NCBI GenBank assembly: GCA_002840275.1
Contig: PHAB01000007.1
Span: forward strand, 1 to 64,000
Direction of reading: 5' to 3'
DNA length: 64,000 bases
Source: Firmicutes bacterium HGW-Firmicutes-14
Lineage (GTDB): Bacteria > Bacillota > Thermincolia > Thermincolales > UBA2595
The notes under the pieces were generated by a model, which saw only the letters and a program-made list of their open reading frames with translations, was not told the DNA's origin and ran no database searches. Each line of letters begins with the position of its first letter. Positions within the stretch are counted from its first letter, which is position 1. This document shows, in pieces, positions 51,663 to 60,178 of the stretch. The position numbers were made by a program, and so were the translations under genes.

Positions 51663-53237
51663 ATGAAGGCAAATTGTATTATGTTGCAGGGGACCGGGTC
51701 ACACGTAGGCAAAAGTGTGCTTGTTTCAGCTCTCTGCAGGATTTTCCTGCAGGATGGATATAAGGTGGTCCCGTTTAAATCCCAGAACATGGCCCTCAAT
51801 TCGTATGTTACCAGGGATGGGGGGGAAATGGGAAGGGCCCAGGTTGTGCAGGCTGAGGCAGCCGGTCTGGCTCCAAGTGTTTTGATGAACCCGGTACTTC
51901 TTAAACCGACAGGACAGGCCACATCCCAGGTAATCGTCCTCGGCAGACCTGTCGGCAATTTATCTGCCAAGGAGTACCATGAAAAATACAATATGCAGGC
52001 CCTGGGTGTCGTCCGGGAATCCCTTGATAGACTCAGGAGTGATTTTGAAATCGTAGTGATAGAAGGGGCAGGCAGCCCTGCTGAAGTCAACCTGCAGGCA
52101 ACCGAAATCGTTAATATGAGGATTGCCAGGATGGCAGACTGTCCTGTAATACTGGTAGCTGATATTGATAAAGGCGGGGCTCTTGCTTCTGTTGTTGGGA
52201 CCCTCGAACTGCTGGACCCCGCTGACAGGTCCCGGGTTGCCGGTATACTTATTAACAAGTTCCGTGGCGATGTCAAACTGTTTCATCCTGCGGTGGATTT
52301 CCTGGAAAAAAAGACAGGAGTGCCTGTATTGGGAATAATCCCGTACTTCCAGGGTTTCAGGGTCCAGGAAGAAGACACTATTCCTGAGGATACCCTGAGG
52401 GCAGGTAAAAAGACGGTGGAAAACAAGATTGATATAGCAGTTGTCAATCTTCCCCATATATCCAACTTTACTGATTTTGACCCCCTTGAAGATGAACCCG
52501 ATGTCCAGCTGAGGTATGTGGGCAAAGGGGATAAACTGGGCAGCCCGGACATGATAATAATTCCCGGCAGCAAAAATACAATCCATGACATGGCCTATCT
52601 GGAAAAGTCTGGCCTGGCAAGGGAGATCAGGGAACAGGAGATAAGGGGTATTCCCATCGTGGGAATATGCGGAGGTTTCCAGATTATTGGCAAAGAACTC
52701 CATGACCCCCTTCATACCGAATCAGATATTGACAGCATCAAGGGACTGGGGCTTTTAGACATAACAACAACTTTCGATCCGGAAAAAATTACCACCCAGG
52801 TTAGTGCGGAAGTAATTGGCTCAGGGAGTTTCCTTGGCGGTGTGGGTGGCAGCACCGTGACTGGGTACGAGATCCACATGGGACGTACCGACCTGGGTGA
52901 AGGTGTGGAACCGGCCTTCAGGATTTTTGAACGGTCCGCAAAGGAGGTAAATATCCTTGACGGGGCTGTCCGTTCGGATGGGAGGGTCTTCGGTACATAT
53001 ATCCACGGAATTTTTGATAATGACACCTTCCGCAGGCATATCCTTGATTTGATCAGGGAGGACAAAGGCTGGGGACCTCTCAGCGCCGATGAAGTGCTGA
53101 CTGTTTTTGAGCAGCGGGAAAAGGATTTTAATAAACTGGCAGATGTAGTCCGAAACAGCATGGACATAGATAAACTGTACGAAATCATGAACCTGGAAAT
53201 CCCTGAGAAAGTGGCCAAGGGCCAGGGAGCCGGATAA
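51663..53237 (+). CDS. cobQ: cobyric acid synthase
   Basis: Amidates four side chains of adenosylcobyrinic a,c-diamide using glutamine. The 524-residue protein has an N-terminal dethiobiotin-synthetase-like domain (G-T-G-S-H-V-G-K-S at residues 9-17) and a C-terminal class I-like amidotransferase with nucleophile in G-I-C-G-G-F-Q (near 337) and the His in Y-I-H-G-I-F. GAAAGGAGC precedes the ATG. Confidence 0.95.
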   Translation: MKANCIMLQGTGSHVGKSVLVSALCRIFLQDGYKVVPFKSQNMALNSYVTRDGGEMGRAQVVQAEAAGLAPSVLMNPVLLKPTGQATSQVIVLGRPVGNLSAKEYHEKYNMQALGVVRESLDRLRSDFEIVVIEGAGSPAEVNLQATEIVNMRIARMADCPVILVADIDKGGALASVVGTLELLDPADRSRVAGILINKFRGDVKLFHPAVDFLEKKTGVPVLGIIPYFQGFRVQEEDTIPEDTLRAGKKTVENKIDIAVVNLPHISNFTDFDPLEDEPDVQLRYVGKGDKLGSPDMIIIPGSKNTIHDMAYLEKSGLAREIREQEIRGIPIVGICGGFQIIGKELHDPLHTESDIDSIKGLGLLDITTTFDPEKITTQVSAEVIGSGSFLGGVGGSTVTGYEIHMGRTDLGEGVEPAFRIFERSAKEVNILDGAVRSDGRVFGTYIHGIFDNDTFRRHILDLIREDKGWGPLSADEVLTVFEQREKDFNKLADVVRNSMDIDKLYEIMNLEIPEKVAKGQGAG

Positions 53238-53239
53238 CA

Positions 53240-54184
53240 ATGCTTCAGATATTTGCAGCTTATGTCATTGACTTGATAATAGGGGACCCCAGGCATATTC
53301 CCCATCCTGTGGTCATAATAGGTAAAGGGATAGATGCCGCTGAGAAAGTCCTTCGCCGGTTTGCCGCCCCGGTTTTGGGCCTGAAATTGTCAGGACTTAT
53401 ACTGACGGTCATTATAGTCGGGGTCACCTATGCCGCAATGCGGGGAATTGTTAAAGGAGCGTACAGGCTGGACCATTGGGTTGGAATAATAACTGAAATA
53501 TGGTTTCTGAGCACCACTATTGCCGTGAAAGGATTGAGCAGTGCGGCAATGGAAATATACTCCCTTTTGGATAAGGGGGACCTCTCCGAAGCCCGCCGGA
53601 AAGTGGGCTGGATAGTGGGCCGGGATACCCAATCCATGGATGAAGGGGAAATAACACGGGCAACTGTGGAAACCGTTTCCGAGAATATTGTTGATGGGAT
53701 AATCGCCCCCCTGTTCTATGCCTTTATCGGGGGGGTACCCCTGGCAATGGCCTATAAGGCCGTTAATACCCTGGACTCCATGGTGGGATACAGGAATGAG
53801 AAGTACATGGAATTCGGGTGGGCATCGGCCAAGTTTGATGACCTTTGTAACCTTATCCCAGCCCGGGTAACGGGCTTTATACTGCTAATAACATTTCTGG
53901 TGACAGGGAGACCTGTGAAAAACGCCCTTAAAATGATACAAAGGGATGCCTGTAAGCATCCAAGCCCTAACAGCGGAATTCCGGAAGCGGCCATGGCCGG
54001 GGCCCTCGGGGTCAGATTGGGGGGGCTCAATTACTACGGCGGGGTGGAATCTTTCAGGGCTTATATGGGAGATTCAGTTACCGGCCTGAAAAAGGCCCAC
54101 ATCCTTGATACCGTTAGGATTATGCATGTTGCCTCAGTAATAACTCTGGCGGCCGGAGCCGTGGTTTTATATCTTATTAGTTAA
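53240..54184 (+). CDS. cbiB: adenosylcobinamide-phosphate synthase
   Basis: Membrane enzyme attaching aminopropanol phosphate to cobyric acid. The 314-residue protein has several membrane helices and the family motifs D-L-I-I-G-D-P-x-x-x-P-H-P-V near the N-terminus and E-N-x-V-D-G-x-x-A-P-L-F-Y near 150. Two bases separate it from cobQ. Confidence 0.93.
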   Translation: MLQIFAAYVIDLIIGDPRHIPHPVVIIGKGIDAAEKVLRRFAAPVLGLKLSGLILTVIIVGVTYAAMRGIVKGAYRLDHWVGIITEIWFLSTTIAVKGLSSAAMEIYSLLDKGDLSEARRKVGWIVGRDTQSMDEGEITRATVETVSENIVDGIIAPLFYAFIGGVPLAMAYKAVNTLDSMVGYRNEKYMEFGWASAKFDDLCNLIPARVTGFILLITFLVTGRPVKNALKMIQRDACKHPSPNSGIPEAAMAGALGVRLGGLNYYGGVESFRAYMGDSVTGLKKAHILDTVRIMHVASVITLAAGAVVLYLIS

Positions 54185-54195
54185 GGAAGGATAAC

Positions 54196-55662
54196 ATGAG
54201 TACTGCCGGTAACATAAGTGATACTATAAACATTCCCAGGTTCATGATTGCAGGCACTCACAGCGGGGTGGGCAAGACCACTATAACCACAGCGGTTATG
54301 GCCGCTCTGGCCGGCGAAGGATACCGGGTCCAGCCTTATAAAGTGGGGCCGGATTATATTGACCCCACCTATCATACTATTGTGACAGGAAACAGGTCCC
54401 GGAACCTGGATGCCTGGATTCTCCGGGAAGAGACAGTCAAAAGATTATTTACGTCTTCTGCGGTAAGGTCCGATGTAGCTGTTATAGAAGGGGTTATGGG
54501 AGTATTTGACGGTTCCAGCGGAACAGGGGATAATGGGAGTTCAGCCCATATCGCCAAACTTCTGAAGTGCCCCGTGGTTCTGATCCTTGATGTCAAATCC
54601 ATGGCCAGGAGCGCTGCTGCAGTTGCCCTGGGTTTTAAGAATTTTGATCCTGAAATGAATATTGCAGGTATTATCTTAAACCGGATTGGCAGTGACCGGC
54701 ATTTGAGACTGGTAAGGGAAGCCATTGAGAAGTACTGCGGAATCCCTGTTGTGGGATATGTGAGGAAAAATGCGAACCTGGAACTGCCGTCACGGCATCT
54801 GGGGCTTGTACCAACTGTTGAGGGAGGGGAATTGACAGATATGGTCAATTCCCTGGCCGGCGAAATACGAGAAGGGATAGACCTGGACTGTTTGATAGAT
54901 ATTGCCCGCTCGGCCGTTCACCTGGATGTTCAGGCAAATGAGATTCCTGAAATAAAAGGTGGCTCCGACCAAGGGCAGGGGCAAAATAACATTTCTGGAG
55001 ATCCCAAAGTCCGCATAGGCATAGCTCTGGATGAAGCCTTTTCTTTTTATTACCAGGACGGTCTGGAAGTACTGGAACAATGCGGTGCGGAACTTGTCCC
55101 CTTCAGCCCGGTACATGATGCGGGCCTCCCCGGGGATATTGACGGGATATACATCGGAGGAGGTTTCCCCGAGATGTTTATCGGGGAACTGGCGGCAAAT
55201 CACGGATTGATGAGGAAAATTAAGGAAGCCGGTTCGGCTGGTATGCCTGTCTTTGCCGAGTGCGGGGGACTTATGTACCTGTCAGCATCCATTGTGGATT
55301 TTGAGGGGACCCGTTATCCCATGGTGGGGTTGGTGCCGGCATCATGTATCATGGAAAAGAAGCTGGTAGGAATGGGGTATGTGGAAGCCGAATCATTAAC
55401 TGAGAACATATTAGCTCCGGCCGGTAAAAAGGCCAGAGGTCATGAGTTTCACTATTCAAGAATAGAGCCGGAGACAGCGGATTTTAGCTGGGCGTACCGC
55501 CTGGGAAGAAACAGGTACAGGGAGACTGTAATGGACGGCTATTCAGAAGGTAGTGTTCTGGCATCCTATGTGCACCATCATTTTGCTTCAGACCCGGAGC
55601 TTGCCGCGCGATTTATTGACAAATGCAGTCAGTTTAAAAAGAACCGGGAGAGGAAGGGTTAA
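54196..55662 (+). CDS. cbiA: cobyrinic acid a,c-diamide synthase
   Basis: ATP- and glutamine-dependent amidation of cobyrinic acid at a and c. The 488-residue protein has G-T-H-S-G-V-G-K-T-T near residue 20 and an amidotransferase domain with A-E-C-G-G-L-M-Y near 355 and a C-terminal Y-V-H-H-H. An upstream corrin-ring pathway is not in the window. Confidence 0.93.
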   Translation: MSTAGNISDTINIPRFMIAGTHSGVGKTTITTAVMAALAGEGYRVQPYKVGPDYIDPTYHTIVTGNRSRNLDAWILREETVKRLFTSSAVRSDVAVIEGVMGVFDGSSGTGDNGSSAHIAKLLKCPVVLILDVKSMARSAAAVALGFKNFDPEMNIAGIILNRIGSDRHLRLVREAIEKYCGIPVVGYVRKNANLELPSRHLGLVPTVEGGELTDMVNSLAGEIREGIDLDCLIDIARSAVHLDVQANEIPEIKGGSDQGQGQNNISGDPKVRIGIALDEAFSFYYQDGLEVLEQCGAELVPFSPVHDAGLPGDIDGIYIGGGFPEMFIGELAANHGLMRKIKEAGSAGMPVFAECGGLMYLSASIVDFEGTRYPMVGLVPASCIMEKKLVGMGYVEAESLTENILAPAGKKARGHEFHYSRIEPETADFSWAYRLGRNRYRETVMDGYSEGSVLASYVHHHFASDPELAARFIDKCSQFKKNRERKG

Positions 55663-55664
55663 AA

Positions 55665-56258
55665 ATGCAGGTAATCAGAGAACTGGGACTGGTTCAGGTC
55701 TATACAGGAAAAGGGAAAGGCAAGACCACCGCCGCCCTGGGACTCGCGATGCGGGCCGTGGGACACGGTTTCAGGGTACATATGATCCAGTTTATGAAAG
55801 GGCGCTGTTATGCAGGAGAGATTCTGACAGCCCAGAAGCTGTCTCCCTTTTTTACTGTCAGCCAATTTGGCCGGGGCTGCCGGATCGGTGCCCTGATTAG
55901 ACAGGGATACAGGAAATGCATAGGCTGCGGGGATTGTTTCATAAAGGACCGGGGACCTGACAGGGATGATTTTGAACACGCCCAGATGGGATTGGACGAA
56001 GCCGGAAATTTTATGAGTGAAGGCAAAGCCGACATTGTTATCCTGGATGAAATAGGGAATGCCCTCAGGTATAAGCTGGTGACAGTTGAACAAGTGGCAG
56101 ACCTGATAAAAAATAAGCCAAAAGAAGTGGAACTGGTTTTAACCGGCCGCGGTATTCCACAGGAAATACTGGATTTGGCTGACCTGGTAACTGAGATGAA
56201 TGAAATCAGTCATCCTTTTAAAAAAGGTGTTACAAGCAGGCGGGGGATTGAATATTAA
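55665..56258 (+). CDS. cobO: corrinoid adenosyltransferase with cysteine cluster
   Basis: Adenosylates cob(I)yrinic acid a,c-diamide or related corrinoids. The 197-residue CobA/BtuR-type protein has the P-loop G-K-G-K-G-K-T-T near residue 16 and I-L-D-E-I near 126. Residues about 72-92 include C-R-I-G and K-C-I-G-C-G-D-C, four cysteines clustered in a loop where most relatives have few, suggesting a bound metal or disulphide. Two bases after cbiA; its stop overlaps the cobS start. Confidence 0.9.
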   Translation: MQVIRELGLVQVYTGKGKGKTTAALGLAMRAVGHGFRVHMIQFMKGRCYAGEILTAQKLSPFFTVSQFGRGCRIGALIRQGYRKCIGCGDCFIKDRGPDRDDFEHAQMGLDEAGNFMSEGKADIVILDEIGNALRYKLVTVEQVADLIKNKPKEVELVLTGRGIPQEILDLADLVTEMNEISHPFKKGVTSRRGIEY

Positions 56259-56992
56259 TGTGGTCCAGTTTTGTGTTTGCACTGCAGTTTCTGACCCGAA
56301 TACAGATTGCCAGCCCTGAGTTTGACTACCGGAAATGTGGTCAGGGTTCAGCCTTTTTCCCGCTGGCCGGGGCAATTATAGGCTTGTTCCTGTATGCCGT
56401 TTCGGCAATCGGCGGGAAGTTATTTCCCCATTCGGTAACTGCGGCATTTTTAATCATTGCCGGAGTAATTGTATCCGGGGGACTGCATCTTGACGGGTTT
56501 ATGGACAGCATGGACGGCCTTTTCAGCGGCCGGACCCGGGAACGCAAACTGGAAATCATGAAAGACAGCCGTGCCGGTTCCTTCGGGGTAATCGGTGTGG
56601 TCTGCCTTTTCCTGTTAAAATTTGTTTTTTTCATCGAACTGCTTAACAGCGGAAAAGTCGGCTGGCTGTTCGCCGTTCCGGTCTTTTCCCGGTGGGCCAT
56701 GGTCTATGCCATCAGGTTTTTTCCTTATTTGCGGTTGGAAGGGCTGGGTAACCCTTATTCTGACCATACGGGGAACAGGGAGTTTGGCCTGGCAACAGTT
56801 ATCATGGCTGTAACCCTTATATTGGCACTGAGGGAAAAGGCTGCGGTTTTTCTTCCCCTTATACCGGTGATACACCTTTTCTCAGACCGTGTATCCCGCA
56901 GTCTGGGAGGACTCACAGGGGACATATATGGGACAATTGCTGAAACCATGGAGGCCGCCGGGCTGATAGCTGTTTATCTGATCTATGTATAG
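56258..56992 (+). CDS. cobS: cobalamin synthase (adenosylcobinamide-GDP ribazoletransferase)
   Basis: Membrane enzyme joining the two halves of the coenzyme. The 244-residue protein has multiple membrane helices and the conserved G-L-H-L-D-G-F-M-D-S-M-D-G-L motif near residue 73 and R-A-G-S-F-G near 107. One-base overlap with cobO. Confidence 0.93.
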   Translation: MWSSFVFALQFLTRIQIASPEFDYRKCGQGSAFFPLAGAIIGLFLYAVSAIGGKLFPHSVTAAFLIIAGVIVSGGLHLDGFMDSMDGLFSGRTRERKLEIMKDSRAGSFGVIGVVCLFLLKFVFFIELLNSGKVGWLFAVPVFSRWAMVYAIRFFPYLRLEGLGNPYSDHTGNREFGLATVIMAVTLILALREKAAVFLPLIPVIHLFSDRVSRSLGGLTGDIYGTIAETMEAAGLIAVYLIYV

Positions 56993-57013
56993 ATTTATCC
57001 AGAGGTGACAAAA

Positions 57014-57961
57014 ATGCTGGGAACTGCAAGAGCGCCAGGAACATGTGGTGAATTGATCCAGGGGAAAATTGACGGGACAAATATTTTGGTCACTTGTCCG
57101 GTTAATCTTTATTCAACGGTAACCGCCAATCTGGATTCATCCGGGATAATAAAAGTTGATAAAAGTCTGTCCAAGGTCAGGCTGGCGGCGGAAAAGACCC
57201 TGGAACTGCTGGGTTTAACCGGTACGGGGGTTAATATAGGGGTCTTCTCAGATATCCCCCCGGGCAAAGGGATGGCCAGCAGTACAGCCGATATTTCGGC
57301 AACATGTGCCGCTGTTGCCTGTGCGGCCGGGGTCCGGCTGTCAGCGTGGGACATAGCGGAAATAGCCCTGTCTGTCGAACCTACGGATGGAATAATGTTC
57401 CCGGGTATAGCACTGTTTGACCATGTGGAGGGAAAGGTGGCCAGAATACTGGGAGAAGCCCCGGACATGGAATTGGTTATCGTTGACCTTGGCGGGACAG
57501 TTGACACTGTCAGTTTTAATGCAAACCTGGAGCTGGACAATATGAACAGGCTCAAGGAACATAAGATTGCCCTGGCGCTGGAGAAGATAGAAAGAGGTCT
57601 AGGCAGGGGCGACTTGGCATCAATAGGTGAAGCGGCAGCAGAAAGCGCTTTTGCTAACCAGCATATCCTGTATAAACCTGAACTTGAAACATTATTCCAG
57701 GTATGCAGAGAACTGGGTGGGCTGGGAGTCAATGTGGCTCACAGCGGCACCGTGGTCGGACTCATGTTTGAGGCAGACAGGAATTCTGCTGCCTCTGTGC
57801 AAACGGTTTTGGCCGAAAGAGGATATACGGTTTTCTGCGGTTCCCGCCTGATTGGCGGAGGGATAGAAATACTAACAGATAAAGCGGGGGAAAAGATATG
57901 GGGACCGTTAAACGAATACATGGGGGAAATATACGGGAGGCAGCGGAAAATTACGGGCTGA
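57014..57961 (+). CDS. pduX: PduX-like L-threonine kinase (GHMP kinase)
   Basis: Probably phosphorylates L-threonine for the aminopropanol arm of cobalamin. The 315-residue GHMP kinase has P-G-T-C-G-E-L at the N-terminus and the ATP loop I-P-P-G-K-G-M-A-S-S-T near residue 84. AGAGGTGA supports ATG 57014 over GTG 57005. It overlaps the next gene, cobD, whose product uses its product, by 64 bases. Confidence 0.85.
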   Translation: MLGTARAPGTCGELIQGKIDGTNILVTCPVNLYSTVTANLDSSGIIKVDKSLSKVRLAAEKTLELLGLTGTGVNIGVFSDIPPGKGMASSTADISATCAAVACAAGVRLSAWDIAEIALSVEPTDGIMFPGIALFDHVEGKVARILGEAPDMELVIVDLGGTVDTVSFNANLELDNMNRLKEHKIALALEKIERGLGRGDLASIGEAAAESAFANQHILYKPELETLFQVCRELGGLGVNVAHSGTVVGLMFEADRNSAASVQTVLAERGYTVFCGSRLIGGGIEILTDKAGEKIWGPLNEYMGEIYGRQRKITG

Positions 57962-59022
57962 ATGAAAAGGATATCCTTGACTTCAGTGCCAATATTAACC
58001 CACTGGGGCCTTCACCCCGAGTTATTAAAACTCTGATTGAGAACATGGATGCTGTGGTTAACTACCCTGACCCTGATGCAAAGCTTCTGCGGGCAACTGT
58101 TTCCGACCGGCTGGGTATACCGGAAGAGATGATTGTGGCCGGGAACGGAGCGGTGGAAATTATTTACCTGCTGATGAAAACCATGCAGCCCCGCAAAGCC
58201 TTAATTCCTGCACCGACTTTTAATGAATATGAAATTGCGGTGAGGATTAACAGGGGACGTACAAAAGACCTTTTGCTGGATGAGGGGAAGGGATTTGTCC
58301 TTGATAAGGAAGAAATATTCCGGCAGTGGGATGACACGGATGTGATATTCATTTGTAATCCCAACAACCCGACAGGAAACCTGACGGGCAGGGCTGAAAT
58401 GGAGGAGATTATCCAAAGGGCGGCCAGGCTTGGAAAATGTGTGGTCATAGATGAAGCCTTCATGGATTTTGTAGCAGACAGGGTTAATTACTCTGCCGTA
58501 GAACTGGTATCAAAATATGATAATTTTTTTGTACTGTATTCCCTGACCAAGTTTTTTGCCATCCCCGGACTTAGGCTGGGTATTGGCCTGGGCAATCCGG
58601 GAATCATTAAGCGGATAAATGAGATCAGGGACCCGTGGAATGTCAATAGTTTTGCCCAACTGGCCGGTATTGAGTCCCTCAGGGATGAAGAATTCATCCG
58701 ATCCTCTGTTGAATATATTTCGGGGGAGAAGGAATACCTCTACCATAGGATAATGTCTGTCAAGGGACTAAGGCCTTTTCACCCAAGTGTCAATTATATC
58801 TTTATCAATGTGGAGGCTTCCGGCTATTCTTCAGCAAAAATCAGCAGGGTTTTGGGTGAACAGGGAATTCTTGTCAGGGACTGTGGAACATATAAGAACC
58901 TCAGGCCTGTATATATTAGGGTGGCTGTGAAGAAAAGGGAGGAAAACGATAGATTGGTGGCAGCCCTGAATGAGTTAGGGAGGAACTTGAATGGAACAGG
59001 TGACCAGGCTTTATTTGGTTAG
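57898..59022 (+). CDS. cobD: threonine-phosphate decarboxylase
   Basis: PLP enzyme converting L-threonine O-3-phosphate to (R)-1-amino-2-propanol phosphate. The 374-residue HisC-like protein has H-G-G-N near the N-terminus, C-N-P-N-N-P-T-G near 152 and the PLP Lys in Y-S-L-T-K-F-F-A-I-P-G-L-R-L-G near 216. GGGGG at 57886-57890 precedes ATG 57898, inside pduX, so translation is strongly coupled. Confidence 0.88.
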   Translation: MGTVKRIHGGNIREAAENYGLNEKDILDFSANINPLGPSPRVIKTLIENMDAVVNYPDPDAKLLRATVSDRLGIPEEMIVAGNGAVEIIYLLMKTMQPRKALIPAPTFNEYEIAVRINRGRTKDLLLDEGKGFVLDKEEIFRQWDDTDVIFICNPNNPTGNLTGRAEMEEIIQRAARLGKCVVIDEAFMDFVADRVNYSAVELVSKYDNFFVLYSLTKFFAIPGLRLGIGLGNPGIIKRINEIRDPWNVNSFAQLAGIESLRDEEFIRSSVEYISGEKEYLYHRIMSVKGLRPFHPSVNYIFINVEASGYSSAKISRVLGEQGILVRDCGTYKNLRPVYIRVAVKKREENDRLVAALNELGRNLNGTGDQALFG

Positions 59023-59620
59023 GCATGGTGAAACACAATGGAACAGGAGCCTCAGGTACCAGGGACACCGGGATATCCCGTTAAGTGAAGAGGGATATTC
59101 CCAGGCACAAAAAATCGCCCGGAGGCTGTCCCGGGAGAAGTTAGAAGGTGCTTATGCCAGTGACCTGTCCAGGGCGCTGGAAACAGCAAAAGTTATCGCG
59201 GGATTTCACGGCCTTAAAGTCAAGGCAGTCCCCCAGCTGAAGGAGACCAATTTCGGTCTTTGGGAAGGACTGACGTACAGTGAAATAGATGAACAGTTTC
59301 ACGAAGTTATGAAGGGCTGGCGCAGCAATCCGAGAGATACAAAAATCCCGGGCGGGGAGTCCCTTGGCGAGGTTGCAGACCGCTGCCGGGCAGGTCTCGA
59401 ACAGGTTGTAAAAGAAAACAAAGGGAAAAGCGTGCTGGTGGTGGCTCACGGCGGTATCATCAGGATTGCAGTTGCCACCGTACTGGGCATGGACCTGAAT
59501 GATTACTGGAAAATAAAACAGGATAATGTATCACTGAACATTATAGAGTATTATGAAAAGGACCGGGCAATACTATGTCTTCTGAATGATACCGCCCATC
59601 TGGGACCGGAGTGTTTGTGA
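58991..59620 (+). CDS. cobC: alpha-ribazole phosphatase (histidine phosphatase family)
   Basis: Removes the phosphate from alpha-ribazole phosphate or cobalamin phosphate. The 209-residue protein has L-V-R-H-G-E-T-Q-W-N near residue 8 and V-A-H-G-G near 152. Overlaps cobD by 32 bases; last gene of the operon. The family also contains general phosphoglycerate mutase-like phosphatases, but context is strong. cobT is not seen. Confidence 0.88.
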   Translation: MEQVTRLYLVRHGETQWNRSLRYQGHRDIPLSEEGYSQAQKIARRLSREKLEGAYASDLSRALETAKVIAGFHGLKVKAVPQLKETNFGLWEGLTYSEIDEQFHEVMKGWRSNPRDTKIPGGESLGEVADRCRAGLEQVVKENKGKSVLVVAHGGIIRIAVATVLGMDLNDYWKIKQDNVSLNIIEYYEKDRAILCLLNDTAHLGPECL

Positions 59621-59677
59621 GATGGTCTATTTATTCAAGTCTTAATGCACCGATTCAGAATAAATATGCCATCTTTT
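59621..59677 (+). terminator. cob operon terminator with conserved loop
   Basis: 59621-59636 and 59658-59673 form a 16-bp stem with two mismatches and a 21-base loop, followed by TTTTT. It starts on the base after the cobC stop. Arms and loop closely match the hairpin after aroA (12833-12885). Confidence 0.8.
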
Positions 59678-59758
59678 TATGTCTTTTATGTATAAGAAGC
59701 GCGGCAGGAAAGTAAAATGGTACAAGATAAAATCACTCGACCCTGAGGAGGGCGAAAA

Positions 59759-60046
59759 ATGCCGTGGCTTGATGAAGATGTAAAAAAAAGACTTGTAATG
59801 CTCCTTAACCTGCCCAGGTCAGTGCCCCTTGTTTGGAACCTGGCTTGGGACAAACGAGTCCAGTGGCCGGCCAAACTCCTTTTTTTGGGCGGGGCGCTGG
59901 CTTATTTTCTGCTCCCTTATGACCTTATCCCTGATTGGCTGCCCCTGGTTGGTCAACTGGATGACCTGACCATTCTGTTTTTACTGGTGGAAAGGTTTAT
60001 TGCCGGAGTGCCGGAAAATTTAATACGGCAGTATATAGACAAGTAA
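59759..60046 (+). CDS. small DUF1232-type membrane protein
   Basis: A 95-residue protein with the DUF1232/YkvA pattern [10 protein letters not shown]-x-x-G-x-x-D-D, preceded by a hydrophobic stretch (residues 37-54) and ending in a second one. It contains a basic N-terminal segment. GAGGAGGGCG precedes the ATG. Function of the family unknown. Confidence 0.8.
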   Translation: MPWLDEDVKKRLVMLLNLPRSVPLVWNLAWDKRVQWPAKLLFLGGALAYFLLPYDLIPDWLPLVGQLDDLTILFLLVERFIAGVPENLIRQYIDK

Positions 60047-60080
60047 ATATATCAACCCTATAAGACAATAAATATACGCC
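60046..60080. repeat. possible remnant of the palindromic element
   Basis: Immediately after the DUF1232 stop, GTA-ATATATCAACCCTA-TAA and an A/T-rich stretch ending in ATAC resemble bases 36504-36536 of the element copy in the recA-recX gap. Only this short segment matches, and the remaining gap to 60179 contains one small hairpin (AATGGC at 60110-60115 with GCCATT at 60128-60133). Confidence 0.25.
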
Positions 60081-60178
60081 GGATTATTTTTCTAAAGAAA
60101 GAAGCAATAAATGGCAGGGGTTTTTCGGCCATTGATGAATATAACAATAAAGGAAACTTACTTAAGGTGGGGTTAAGT

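Noticed and set aside
60047-60178. Purine riboswitch before ade
   Set aside because: The conserved core of the purine aptamer is absent; only one small hairpin is present.
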